From the NCBI GenBank assembly GCA_963281255.1, contig OY725497.1:3092968-3156967 (forward strand): 64,000 nucleotides of DNA, written 5' to 3'. Shown piece by piece: positions 33,203-43,880 of this stretch. Below the pieces are notes generated by a model. The model searched no databases. It saw nothing but the letters and a program-made list of their open reading frames with translations, and was not told the origin of the DNA. Source of the stretch: Aphrocallistes beatrix (lineage: Eukaryota > Porifera > Hexactinellida > Sceptrulophora > Aphrocallistidae). Numbering within the stretch: position 1 is the stretch's first letter; each line of letters opens with the position of its first letter. Made by a program: the position numbers and the translations under genes.

Positions 33203-35439
33203 TTGAATAGGTTCCCTATTAATAGAAACCTCCTAGAGTGATTGTAATGTCATCACATCCTATGAGGAGAGGACTACTTTCGTGTACGTAATTAAATGAT
33301 ACAAAGTTTATCCCGGACCATTTTTTTCGTGACAGTGCCAACCCTTGTGTAATAGACAGCGGAACCGCGGAAAGGATGAGGTTACTTGAAAATATGGTCA
33401 AAGCGCTACTGAAGTTTATGGACTTTGTAATAACCTTGTTCAAGTCCTTGGGTATGTGGATATTGAAGTTGGGGTGAAGAAGGGAAACCGACTTCCCAGA
33501 GACTCCAAATATTGGAGACTGAAGAATCAACTGTGTTACTAGTATTAGGGAGGCAGTTTATGGAAAGCTAGGATCAATTAACTTCGACTTCCGAAAAAGG
33601 GTGTATTAAGCTTGGCGAGCCGTGGACAGAGATCCAATCCACAGTAAAAGGAGCTACCCTCTAGCCAGAGCACAAGTCGTGAAACAAGATGAAGAACTGG
33701 ACGAAAGCACTAGAAAAGAGGCCTGGGAGTTGGTCAATCCAGAGCTGAACGAGATTCAGCAGAGCAAACTGAACAACTTAGTGGAGCAATACGAGTGGAT
33801 TTTTTCACGTGACCGCAAACGCCCTGCGAGGATAAAGCTAGATGTACACCATGCTATTGTTACAGGAGACTCTCCGCCTCGATGCAGTATAGTTCTAGTG
33901 AATAAAAAAGACGGAAGTGTACGGTTTTTATGTAGCCTACCCAAGCAATGTGGGAAAGAACTGATACAGAGAATGAATATCAGCAACGGGACTCCAGCGT
34001 ATGCTGTAGGAATAGCTGTGGGGACCTTGCCATGGACGGAGGGAGGATATCACCATTTTCTCCTTATGGTAGACCTTTCAGCCGTTATATACAAGTTCAG
34101 CCCCTGAAAGACCAGGAAGCGTCCAGCCTAATCAAAGCTTTTGAGCAGGGATGGATTTATAAGGGACATGGCGTACCGTTTCGAATATTGAGTGATCAGG
34201 GGAGCAGTATAGATGGCGAAAAGTTCAGGAAATCTTGTCGCTCGTTGGGAGTGGAAAAGAAAAGAACCACGCCCTACCACCCCGAAACGGATTGGATGGC
34301 AGATCGTAATATAGGCATGGTGAAACAGGTAATTCGATGCCTACAAATGGACCGTAACCTGCCTAAAGATTCATGGCCCTCCCTGCTAACGGAAGTCTCA
34401 TTTCACTGCAATGCCATGAACAACGCAACCACTGGCATCTCCCCTCATATGTTGGCTTACGGACAGCAACCACGCTCTCCAATGGATATATAGTATAGTT
34501 AACTGTAGTCCGTAATAGATCCTAATTACGAAGTAAATTGTTAACAAACCAATGAGATTTGCTTAATAGCTATTTGAAATTCTTTGGCGGTTTATAGGCA
34601 GGACTTTATTAAGTATTCATTACTGTGTTTGATTTGGTGTTCTTTGGATATTAATTAATAGTTCGATTTGCTATTGTTATAGATATATGGGGGGTGACAC
34701 ACTCGCGTTTGGAGAAATGAACTCGCATGTGAGTACTTAGAAGCACTCAATGAGAAAAGGAAGTCTTTGCAAAGGATCGCGCAGGAGAATATCTCTAGTA
34801 ATTTGGAAAGGGTAAGGGAAAAGAGAAACCAAGGAAGAAGTTCCTCTCCTATTCAAGTGGCGACAAAGTGATGCTAAAGAGAAATGTAGTCCAAGACTAA
34901 CTAGCCCCCAGATTCGATGGCCCTTTTACTATTGTTAGGCGAAGAGGTCCAAATGTCGAAATACAGATGGTTTTGCGGTTGAAATCGGTACACTTCAACC
35001 ACTACAAAAAATACGAAGGGATGGAAGCTGTTGTGGTTCGAACGAATGGGCCTACCTGGAAACTCTCTAGTACAATGAGTAGCGAGGATGCCGGGGGCGA
35101 GAGACACGAGGATGATCTCAATATACCTGAGATAGAGGCAGTTTCGGACGAAGAAACCCCAGAGCTATCACTTGGTGAAGGGGAAGCGGCGGGAGATATG
35201 GACTTAGTCACGGAAGACAGCGGGGATGCCAGACCCATGACAGGCGAAATGACGACGCAACGCAGGCACTATCCCGCACGCGAAAGGAAACCGCCTGCAC
35301 ATTTTTCGAAATATACACCTTGGAGTGAAATTCCGAGTGACTTGCTCAAATAGATAGAAAGAGGGAGTGACGTTACGAATAGAATCACTTCGACTAGTCA
35401 CAGGCAAACTGGGAGGTCCCAAGCATTAGGCTTAGTCTA

Positions 35440-35540
35440 CCTAGACTAGGGTTGCCAACCCTCCCGGATTTCCCGGAATCAGGCTCAGTCTCCCGGAAAT
35501 CAGCAAATCAAATCCGGGAGATTTTTTGGACAACTGAGCT
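35440..35540. repeat. TCCCGG-rich repeat relic
   Basis: GGGTTGCCAACCCTCCCGGA, TTTCCCGGAATC and AATCCGGGAGATTTTTTGGA make an internally inverted, transposon-end-like stretch. No target duplication was established. Confidence 0.4.
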
Positions 35541-35852
35541 TGACTCTTATTCTTAACAATTGTGTGGAATGTTTGGTACTTAAAACAAATAATTACCCCC
35601 TTAGTTGTTGTTACCTATACTTTTCTGTGCTTCTCTATTATTTACTTTACACAAGTCTACCACTTAACATACGTACTAACCGAGTTCTACTGCACGTGGT
35701 AGTGGACTATCGCCTCAAACAACTGATTGGGATCAAATTGCTTATTCAGGACATAAAAATCTGTCTAAAAAGTGAATTAGAAAAATATATCATATAGAAC
35801 TCTCCCTCATACTCGATTATAACTTTACCAAAAAAGCAACGGTGTCTAGATA

Positions 35853-36061
35853 CGTGCCCAACTGAGCCATAATAAAATCGGGACACGATGTTGAATTACG
35901 CGAGACATTGCGGGACACAATAGGAAAGCATTATACATGGAATCCAAAATAGCAAACATAATGGGAAAATTTCAAGTAAAACGGGACACTCGTAAAAATT
36001 AGCATAATAGAGAACGAAAATGTGCGACGTCCCGCCAAAAACAAGACAGTTGAAATGTATG
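35853..36061. repeat. Dispersed ~205-bp repeat, copy 2
   Basis: Second copy of the repeat at 32996-33202, diverged by point changes and small indels. It ends about 50 bp before the ABCC start at 36113. Confidence 0.65.
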
Positions 36062-36112
36062 TGTCTATAAAACCATTACAATATGTAAATATTCAGCTTA
36101 AAATAAAATGAA

Positions 36113-39100
36113 ATGGGTTCTAAATTCTACTTTAGCCTATTTGAATATTTGAAATACGTACATCAAATGGAAAAGTCAAATTTTTCAGATTGGAAATGTG
36201 ATAAATCATTCACTTCCATTACATTCCTTTGGATAGGACTATTCGGTTGGAGGGAATGGCTTAAACTTACACCTATCACACTCAAAAGCATCACGAATTT
36301 GCCAAAGGAATTCGACACAGCCTATCTTTACAAACGTTTTTCCCATTACTGGAATACCGAACTATATCGATTAACTTCTGGAAAACTTCCTAGATTGTGG
36401 CTAGCTCTCTACCTTACCTTCCGTTTCACATTTTTATTTCTTGCTCTTATTGGTTTTCTTTATCTCGCTCTCGTATGTTCATCCTACTTCATCCTGATTT
36501 GGCTAATACGAGCTCTGGAAGATGATGGCATCTACACTACTTGGCATTTGATAGGAATAGCTTCCTTGCTCTGTTTAAGTGGTGCAGCTTATAGTTTTTT
36601 GGGTCATACATTAGAATATTCATTCAGCGTAATCGGCATGAAATACCGCAATCTCCTAACAACCGCGATTTTCCACAAACTCCAAACCATGTCTTTGTCT
36701 CAAGTCCAGAATATTTCAATTGGAAATGTTTTAACCATCATTAATTCTGACCTGTTCAAATTTGACGAATATTTCAACGTTATTATCTTCATAATCCTAT
36801 CTCCCATTGGCATTCTTGTGATGGTAGGTCTAGCTGTCTTAGAGATTGGATGGACTGCCACACTAATCATTCCATTATTTCTTCTACATCTGTTTCTACA
36901 ACTTTGCTTGGGTAATTTATTGTCCTTTTTCTACAAAAGAGCCTTGAATTGGTCGGATAAGAGGAACAAACATCTGAAAGAATTTTTTGAAGGCATTCGT
37001 CTGATCAAATGTTTTGCCTGGGAATATGCAGTAGCTGAATCTATCAGAAAGATCAAAGGACATGAGTTGTCACTGATTCTCCAAAACCATTTCATAAAAG
37101 TCCTAACTGCTTCTCTTTCTGATTCCTTTCCTCTGCTTTTCATATTAATGATATGTTTAAGTATTTTTGTTTCCATCGGAGGAGAATTCACTTCGAGTCG
37201 AGTGTTTGGATTCGCCGCTTACATGTTCTTATACTCTTATTTATATCTTGAATTGAATAATGGAGCAACCGGAATTGGCGAAATTAGGATTTGCATTAAT
37301 CGTGTGCAAATCATTTTACAAGCTCCAGGTCGTATATATCCAACTTCTTTATCAGGACATATACTAGCATCTCCCATCAAAGTATCTGGCCTAACAGCTG
37401 GTAAAGTCACTGCTACTCTCAACCCTCACTCTTTTATTAATGATATTTCGTTTGAAATGAACAATGGAGACACAGTATCAGTGATTGGGAGAGTGGGATC
37501 AGGCAAATCCTCCCTCTTACTGAGTCTAGTCAATGAATTGGATATCATCAGGGGTGGATTTGAAGTGAATGGGTCATGTGCTTATGTTCCTCAGGAACCA
37601 TGGATAGTGTCCACCAGCATACGAGATAACATCACGTACGGGAGACCGTGGGATGAAGCGTGGTATGACAGGGTGGTTTCATCCTGTTGTCTCGAATTTG
37701 ACTTGTCCCAACTGCCAGACGGAGACCAGACTGTAGTAGGAGATCGAGGCATCACTCTGAGCGGGGGACAGAAGGCTCGGATCAGTCTCGCTCGAGCAGT
37801 GTATGCTGACATGGATGTCTATCTCTTAGACGATCCTCTGAGTTCAGTGGATGCAGGTGTAGCATCGAAACTGTTTGCCATCTTCACCACAGGAATCCTG
37901 TCGGGCAGAACTACAATCTTAGTCACTCACCAGCTCCAGTTTGTGAGAGGGATGGATAGGATCCTCCTTCTTGAAGACGGCAACTTAGTTACCTGTGGTA
38001 GTTATTCAGCTATAATGGATCATCCTGAGTTCAATCAATTCTCACAATTTGAGTCTTCGATTCCCATTCAAACTACTTTGACACCATATCATGATTATTC
38101 TGAGAATTCTGATGAATGTAACCAAGCATTATCAGCTGTCTCTGAAACTTCTCACACAACTCACACAGAATTCTTTCCAACCAAATTATCCGATCAAAAT
38201 CCCAATCATGGAAATTATGATAATATTAAGGAAGATATTACTCATTTGAATAAGATTTCCTGGCTGGTATATGTAAAATATTTTTGGAGTGGTGGAAATA
38301 TCTGGGGAATGTCCTCATTACTATTTCTCAGTTTAGCAGCCTTTTTCGGATTGATTGTGGGGAGGAATTACTACCTTGTTTGGTGGATAGTGGCAAATGG
38401 ATTCCAATCGAATGTAACTAATAGCACTACTTACTCAATGCTGAGTATTCCATCTCGTAATGTGAGTGGTCTGAACCCGCTTGTGTCTCTTTCTTTTGAA
38501 ACGCGTATCTACTTTTTCATTGGCCTTTGCACTATCGTGAGTCTGCTACTGATTGCCAGCTCAGTTACCTACTCATGGATTCCCGCATTCGCTTCCCACA
38601 GACTTCACAATAGAATGTTGTGGAGTGTGTTGAGAGCTCCAAGCAGCTTCTTCTTCAACAACTCGATTGGTTCTATCATGAACAGATTCGCTAAAGATAT
38701 CTCAACTATGGACCATCTTTTGCCTCGATTTTATTATTTCAATTTTCTGATGCATTTCTATATGCTATTCACTTTCGTTGCTGCTCTGATGGCACACTGG
38801 CTGACATTGGTACCCTGTATCTTGCTAGTCGCTATTCTAATTATTTACCGTTTCCAGTTGGTGAGAACAATTCGTCAGTTGAAACGGATCGAGTCTGCAG
38901 CCAAGAGTGACGTCATTTCACACTTCTCATCCACCCTCCACGGATTAACTACAATCCATTCCTTGAATCTGGAATCGCATCAGATTATGAAAATGTTCGC
39001 TTACCAGAACACTCATTTGAAGTGTTGGAGAACTTTCTACGCATACATCCGTTTTTTTGTTTTTCAAGTAGATGTACTTGTCTCAGTGTATGGATTTCTA

Positions 39101-40045
39101 GTGGCAGTGATTCTTATTTTTTTGAGAGAAGATCTCTCCCCTATAGTATCTGCATTTATCCTGTCGCAAGTATTCAGTTTGTTGGATCGTACACAGTTTA
39201 CTTTACGAATAAGCGCAGAAGTTGAAATGAACATGGTATCAGTTGAAAGAGTGCTTGACTATATCGATCTACCTCAAGAACCTCCTCTACATTCCAGTAG
39301 AGCCTCACAGTTCCATGTGACGAGAGGAGATGTTGAATTCAGAGATGTTGAGTTGAGATATTCATCAGAACTCCCTCTCGTTTTGAAAGGTGTATCCTTC
39401 CAAGTTCGTGGAGGAGAGAAAGTAGGCATAGTGGGTAGGACAGGGTCTGGGAAGACCTCACTTCAGAATGCCCTTCTCAGACTGATTGAATTGTCTTCCG
39501 GTTCCATTTGTATTGATGGTGTAGATGTGAGGGAGCTGGGTCTCCACGAGTTGAGGAACCAGATCTCCATTATCCCACAGGACCCAGTGCTGTTCAGTGG
39601 ATCTCTCAGGTTCGCACTGGATCCGTTCTCTTCGTTCAGAGACGATCAGGTTTGGCAGGTGTTGGAGGAAGTGGAATTGGGTGAGAAGGTCAGAAAGCTT
39701 GAAGGACAGCTCGAATTCTCTGTATCTGAAGGAGGATCGAATTTCAGTGTTGGAGAAAGACAACTTCTGTGTCTAGCTCGAGCCATTCTGAAACAGAGCA
39801 GAATTCTAATGTTGGATGAGGCCACTTCTTACGTGGACACGATCACTGACAGCAAGATTCAACGCCTGTTGCAATCCAAGTTTGAGAAGTGTACTGTGTT
39901 TACAATAGCTCATCGTATCCACACTGTAAAGCAGCATGATCGGATTTTGGTGATGAAGAATGGACAAATTGTTGAATCCGGATCTCCCAACAATTTGTTG
40001 AAGGATTCAACCACATTATTTTCCAGTTTTGCTGATATTTATTAG
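36113..40045 (+). CDS. ABC transporter subfamily C (short MRP type), copy A
   Basis: A 1310-residue full transporter of two membrane domains and two ATP-binding domains, without the extra N-terminal domain of long MRPs (ABCC4-like layout). NBD1: Walker A GRVGSGKSS near 457, signature LSGGQ near 549, Walker B VYLLDDP near 568, H-loop VTHQ near 604. NBD2: Walker A GRTGSGKTS near 1107, signature FSVGERQ near 1211, Walker B ILMLDEAT near 1232, H-loop IAHR near 1265. The DDP in NBD1 is the usual degenerate ABCC site. Such proteins export organic anions or conjugates; the substrate is unknown. It is intronless and about 95% or more like copy B, except in clusters near residues 373-402 and 875-884. 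The first 30 residues differ from the other copies and the start is uncertain (36113 or 36167). Confidence 0.92.
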   Translation: MGSKFYFSLFEYLKYVHQMEKSNFSDWKCDKSFTSITFLWIGLFGWREWLKLTPITLKSITNLPKEFDTAYLYKRFSHYWNTELYRLTSGKLPRLWLALYLTFRFTFLFLALIGFLYLALVCSSYFILIWLIRALEDDGIYTTWHLIGIASLLCLSGAAYSFLGHTLEYSFSVIGMKYRNLLTTAIFHKLQTMSLSQVQNISIGNVLTIINSDLFKFDEYFNVIIFIILSPIGILVMVGLAVLEIGWTATLIIPLFLLHLFLQLCLGNLLSFFYKRALNWSDKRNKHLKEFFEGIRLIKCFAWEYAVAESIRKIKGHELSLILQNHFIKVLTASLSDSFPLLFILMICLSIFVSIGGEFTSSRVFGFAAYMFLYSYLYLELNNGATGIGEIRICINRVQIILQAPGRIYPTSLSGHILASPIKVSGLTAGKVTATLNPHSFINDISFEMNNGDTVSVIGRVGSGKSSLLLSLVNELDIIRGGFEVNGSCAYVPQEPWIVSTSIRDNITYGRPWDEAWYDRVVSSCCLEFDLSQLPDGDQTVVGDRGITLSGGQKARISLARAVYADMDVYLLDDPLSSVDAGVASKLFAIFTTGILSGRTTILVTHQLQFVRGMDRILLLEDGNLVTCGSYSAIMDHPEFNQFSQFESSIPIQTTLTPYHDYSENSDECNQALSAVSETSHTTHTEFFPTKLSDQNPNHGNYDNIKEDITHLNKISWLVYVKYFWSGGNIWGMSSLLFLSLAAFFGLIVGRNYYLVWWIVANGFQSNVTNSTTYSMLSIPSRNVSGLNPLVSLSFETRIYFFIGLCTIVSLLLIASSVTYSWIPAFASHRLHNRMLWSVLRAPSSFFFNNSIGSIMNRFAKDISTMDHLLPRFYYFNFLMHFYMLFTFVAALMAHWLTLVPCILLVAILIIYRFQLVRTIRQLKRIESAAKSDVISHFSSTLHGLTTIHSLNLESHQIMKMFAYQNTHLKCWRTFYAYIRFFVFQVDVLVSVYGFLVAVILIFLREDLSPIVSAFILSQVFSLLDRTQFTLRISAEVEMNMVSVERVLDYIDLPQEPPLHSSRASQFHVTRGDVEFRDVELRYSSELPLVLKGVSFQVRGGEKVGIVGRTGSGKTSLQNALLRLIELSSGSICIDGVDVRELGLHELRNQISIIPQDPVLFSGSLRFALDPFSSFRDDQVWQVLEEVELGEKVRKLEGQLEFSVSEGGSNFSVGERQLLCLARAILKQSRILMLDEATSYVDTITDSKIQRLLQSKFEKCTVFTIAHRIHTVKQHDRILVMKNGQIVESGSPNNLLKDSTTLFSSFADIY

Positions 40046-40125
40046 ATTTTGGATTTTTTCAATTTAGCTGATATTTATTAGATTTTTGATTTTTTCAATT
40101 TAGCTGATATTTATTATTGAAATTT
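40030..40125 (+). repeat. Tandem duplication of the ABCC copy A tail
   Basis: The stretch GCTGATATTTATTAGATTTT with the following TTTTTTCAATTTA is present two and a half times after the stop, period about 43 bp. The repeated block includes the last codons of the gene (Ala-Asp-Ile-Tyr-stop). Confidence 0.85.
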
Positions 40126-40732
40126 CTTTTCATTCCAATTTCTATTTGAAACCTTTTAGATATCTAGTGGACTATTAAAACTCGATTTATATTTATTCCG
40201 CAACTAACGAATACCTCGTATCCGCAGAGTCGCCTTCCCGGTGCCTGAAGGTATCTAAAAATTTAGATGTGTCCTAGAGATGCCTAATATTAATTGCGTT
40301 TCAAATTTTGTCCGCTATTGTTAGCGTGATAAATTCGATTGAATTGACCACTTTCGAAATTATGTCCATGATCTTTGGTTCCTAGGATGGTGAGCCTTCA
40401 CTGCACTTGAATTTGGGAAAGTGCAGCTGTATCAATACATTTGTACTTAAACATGCTACTTCCATTATATGCTAAGTCATTCTGGTTACACTATATTTTG
40501 TGATTCTATTCTTTACTTATACCAAAGCTATTTATCTTTAAAGATAGATAGTGACCCAATCTGTGGTTCCTAATTTCCTTCTTCAGTTCGGGTAGATCGT
40601 CGAAAAGTGGCATTGAGCGTCGTCGACAGATTTTCCATGGCTGGCAGTGGGTAAGGCAATCCTGGCGCCTTCTGCATTCCCTGTGTTCTGTTCACAGCTT
40701 CTGGTGCTGACAGGGGGCACGCACTGATTGAA

Positions 40733-41935
40733 CTTTGGCGCATGGCTGATTGTTTCTAAACTAATGTGCTGTTTATTGTAGTATTTCTGAAAAATTGGTT
40801 GTAACTAAAACCTAGACGGGACGGGAATGGGTTAATCCTGGATATCCTATGTTTCAACTAAAATCGTAGCATCATAGCTTCACATTTAATAAAGGAGATA
40901 CGCTTCAAAGAGCTAGAAGGAAGATAAAAGCAGGGAATGAAAGGTTTACGAACGGACTGTATTCACGCAATTCAGTTCATTTCAAATTGACGCACGTTCA
41001 GTTCGTTCACGTTCACCTCATAACTTCAACTCCACTAGCGTTCGTTCAGTTCGTTCAGTTCGTTCACCTCTAGACTGTGTCGTCCCGCAAGCGCGAAGAT
41101 ATCGGAAGATCTTCGTGGTTATTAAGTATAACAAGCAGACATGAGTCCCCGATGGATGTCTGGAATTAGCACCCTTAGTGATCTATTTTGAATACATATT
41201 TATCATTAATCAGTTCACGTTCAACTGCCGTTCGGCAACGCTGGCGTTCGTTTAGTTCGTTCAGTGTAAATCCTTTTTTGCGTTCAGTTCGTTTAGTTCA
41301 AGTTCAATAAGTTCGTTCGTGAACCTTTCATTCCCTAGATAAAAGTGTGATATTATTTCAGTTCATTACATTTTCCGTATCCCAGAAATAAAGCAAGTCG
41401 GCACCAATGAAACATCTGCAAATTGTGGCACCTTGTGAAATTTTACTAGCTATTACTTGCTTACATTAAGTATCTTACTAACAAGACTACGTATAGGCTA
41501 TGGACGGCAGATTGCAAGTGATGAACCTGGTGCTGACTCAAAGATGGATTTATTATTTGCCCTAATACTGCCTGGGATTATCCAATTAGGGGGATACCCT
41601 CAACAAAAAATTTTTCTCAAAATCTGGGAGGGAGAATTCGAATGCACTGAACTCATGGGAGTTGAATGTGGATCAGTGGACATATTTATATTATATACTA
41701 CTTAAGTATAATTTGTTTGCTCGTCCCAATGTAGCATCAAACTAATCTCTAAGTGTGTAAGGGTTCAATTTTTTCAGAGCTATCAGAATTGATAAGTTGC
41801 GCCTAATGTGAAACATAGGATATCCCAGGTTTATCCCCTTCCCGTCCCGTCTAGGTTTTAGTTGCAACAAATTTTCAGATATCCTGCAATAAACAGCACA
41901 TAATCTAAGAGACAATCAGTCCATGCGCTAAGGTT
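40733..41935. mobile_element. Element with ~125-bp inverted repeats enclosing a hAT MITE
   Basis: About 40733-40857 and 41812-41935 are inverted copies of one another (GTGCTGTTTATTG, ACTAAAACCTAGACGGGACG, GGATATCCTATGTTTCA). Between them lie the hAT MITE 40932-41337 and a 82-codon open frame (41457-41705) of unknown, probably no, function. No target duplication was found at the outer edges. The 40126-40732 stretch before it contains only a fragment GACTATTAAAACTCGATTTA of the Helitron-like family. Confidence 0.55.
40932..41337. mobile_element. hAT MITE with 8-bp target duplication
   Basis: The exact 8-bp duplication GATAAAAG flanks it (40924-40931 and 41338-41345). The ends are CAGGGAATGAAAGGTTTACG and, in reverse complement, TAGGGAATGAAAGGTTCACG. 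The interior is filled with GTTCAGTTCGTTC-type repeats near both ends. Non-coding. Confidence 0.85.
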
Positions 41936-42149
41936 TTTTAATGGATCTGGAAAAGAGTCAAATTGACAACAGCATAGAAAAATAGAACAAGTCAATGATG
42001 GTGAGGAGAAAAGATAATACAAATCTCCTCAAAATGATTAGAAAAATGATCGGGCTAAAAAGTTCATAATCTCCCAACCGATCATTCAAAAAAAGGATCC
42101 GACTTTTCGATCGTCAAATTGGAATCGCGATCGTGATCAAGCGGTCAAT

Positions 42150-42682
42150 GATCGCTTGATGAGTCGACATTTTCGTCTGAGGTCAGAACTTACTGGAGCC
42201 ATAGCCAAAAGACTCCCACATGCCAAAAATCAGCTTTCTACGCCTGGCAGTTTATTCAATCAATTCGTTACAGATATACGTGTATATATATATATAAGTT
42301 GACTAATTCATGAATTAATGAATAATTCGAATAATTCATAATTCATTAAACCTGAGAAGAATTATTGAAAAATATAAAGTTTTAGCCAACAAAAAGTCAT
42401 AAATTGTAGGGATAGATCGAATAACTTTTAATTCAGGAAGTGGAAACATTGTTGTCGAGGATTGATGGATCAATGCTATAGAAAATGTTTGGAACACTTT
42501 CTATAATCTTTATTAGTTAGTAATTGTTACTTTCCTTTTTATCACACATGATTGACTAATTCATACTTGAATTATGAATTATTCGAATACTCATAATTCT
42601 TTGCCATTTTTTAATGAATTAGTCAACTTATATATATATATATATATATATACAAACATTAATCGAGTTTTAATAGTAAGGA
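42150..42682 (-). mobile_element. Helitron-like family copy, inverted, carrying a nested MITE
   Basis: In reverse complement, starting at 42682, it reads TCCTTACTATTAAAACTCGA, then a TA tract, then (after the nested element 42295-42631) CTGTAACGAATTGATTGAA-like sequence and the family body to about 42150. The host base before the 5' TC is A, inside the mariner fragment. The GC-rich 3' block is missing. Before it, 41955-42140 shows weak similarity to 2935-3045. Confidence 0.65.
42295..42631. mobile_element. MITE with TAAGTTGACTAATTCAT ends, in a TA tract
   Basis: The left end TAAGTTGACTAATTCATGAA and the right end in reverse complement TAAGTTGACTAATTCATTAA are inverted repeats. The inner motif ATTCGAATAATTCATAATTC also recurs inverted near the right side. 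TA repeats on both sides hide the exact target duplication. Length about 337 bp; non-coding. Confidence 0.75.
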
Positions 42683-43160
42683 TATATCCAGGTTTCATCA
42701 CCAGAAACGATATCCCAAACACGTTTAGGAGCACCACGGTTGAATTTTCGCAGCATAAACTTACACCAATCCACTCGAGCGTATTTTTGGAAATCGGTCA
42801 AAAATGGGGGACCCATCGGGCAGCTAGTTTTCTTAGACCCAAATAATCGTGAATGATCGATTGTACTGCTGACGATCTAATCCCTACATACCCTCCCAAT
42901 GTCCTCAATAGTTCTTGGATTTTCTTCAACCATCTCCCGTACTTCATTAACATTTTCAGGATAGGTCGCCGCTGATGGACGCCCACTCCTAGGGTCATCT
43001 TCGAGTGAAGGCCTACCACGTTTGAAATTGCCATACCAGTCATATACAGTTGTTCTAGAAGGTACTTGATCTCCAAAACATCTTGTAAGCCTTTCAAAGC
43101 AGTTTTGTTGAACTTAGAGTTAGTTCCATCAAAGAAATTAATATAAAGTACGAAATGCAG
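42683..43160 (-). pseudogene. mariner transposase fragment, frameshifted
   Basis: Read on the minus strand in shifting frames, it shows mariner landmarks: VPSRTTVYDWYGNFKRGRPS, LEDDPRSGRPSA, NVNEVREMVEENPRTIEDIG, SVQSIIHDYLGLRKL, and WDIVSGDETW with the first catalytic Asp. It stops right after this motif because the Helitron-like element begins at 42682. Frameshifts and in-frame stops make it non-functional, and the catalytic C-terminal part is missing. Confidence 0.8.
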
Positions 43161-43391
43161 ATACATTTAAAAAGTCTGTAAAAAAATTTGAGCGGTGGAT
43201 TCGATTGAAATTTGAAAATCTTAAATATTCCTATAAATAGTTATAAAACTTGATATCATGGGTTTATTATAAAGTAGTGAATCCGGAAACTTTTGGCATA
43301 GCCTTCTAGGTGTGAAAATTTCACTTAGATCTTCGAACTTGATCATAGATTCATCATTTGACTCCTGTACTGATTTTACGCTGTACATACT

Positions 43392-43834
43392 CATAGGCGT
43401 CGGACCCACCCGGCCACCCGGCATGGGCCAGGCGGCCCTAAGGGGCTGCCTCGCACTACCCGGCCCATGCCCGGCTCTACCCGGACTATGCCCGGTTCTA
43501 CCCGGCATCGTTGGTTATGGGCCTACCTGGCTGGGTGCAAGCTTACCCGATACATTCCCAAAGTCCTAGAACCGTGTATCATGCAGTTAACTGCGCAACA
43601 AGCGAGCAGGTAGCTCAGTAGGGAGTTTCCCGTCTTGGGAAACCACTATCGCAATACAGTAGAGTAGATTATGACAATAGTCGATTTCTATAGAGTTTTA
43701 GTTATGTTAGTGAATTGTGAGTGTGATATTTATTTATGCCGTGAATGTAACGGCCCAGGAATCGATTGGGCCGACCCCGGAGCCTTCGGGCCGGGCGGCC
43801 CAAAGGGCCGGCGGGCCCATTTCCGACGCCTATG
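43392..43834. mobile_element. hAT MITE with GC-rich interior and 8-bp target duplication
   Basis: The exact duplication TACATACT flanks it (43384-43391, 43835-43842). The ends are CATAGGCGTCGGA and TCCGACGCCTATG. Its ends are rich in CCCGGC and GGGCC runs that pair with each other. A short open frame inside is spurious. Confidence 0.85.
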
Positions 43835-43880
43835 TACATACTATATAATATTACAAGCTACGTATCACCATATATTTAAA

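Larger units (their letters stand above)
31560..35355 (+). pseudogene. Decayed Ty3/gypsy-type retrotransposon
   Basis: Scattered fragments in the order expected for a gypsy element: a gag-like segment (31657-31896, ending in the region QAGLTPKQACTFF), a zinc-knuckle remnant near 32351-32390 (CAECNQVGHLV), an aspartic protease site DTGA at about 32545-32556, the first part of reverse transcriptase near 33720-33935 (DVHHAIVTGDSPP, LVNKKDGSVRFL), an integrase core near 34075-34490 (FRILSDQGS, TTPYHPETDWMADRNIG), and a C-terminal tail (35240-35350) with YPARERKPPAHF. Frames change repeatedly, most of the reverse transcriptase is gone, and minisatellites and other insertions interrupt it. I found no long terminal repeats. 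It is dead. Confidence 0.75.

Noticed and set aside
31560-35355. Active retrovirus-like element
   Set aside because: Frames are broken many times, most of reverse transcriptase is absent and no terminal repeats were found.
35540-35797. 85-codon open frame upstream of ABCC copy A
   Set aside because: Leu/Tyr-rich product expected from AT-rich DNA; no homology recognised and the region is full of repeats.
41457-41705. 82-codon open frame between the ABCC copies
   Set aside because: No domain, and it is enclosed by inverted-repeat transposon arms; listed only as part of that element.
43401-43569. Collagen-like Gly-Pro-rich peptide read in the GC-rich MITE
   Set aside because: It results from CCCGGC repeats of the transposon in one frame, with no start or flanking coding sequence.
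43600-43665. tRNA gene suggested by GGTAGCTCAGTAGGGAG
   Set aside because: I could not fold acceptor, anticodon and T arms around it; it lies inside a MITE and is at best a tRNA-like fragment.
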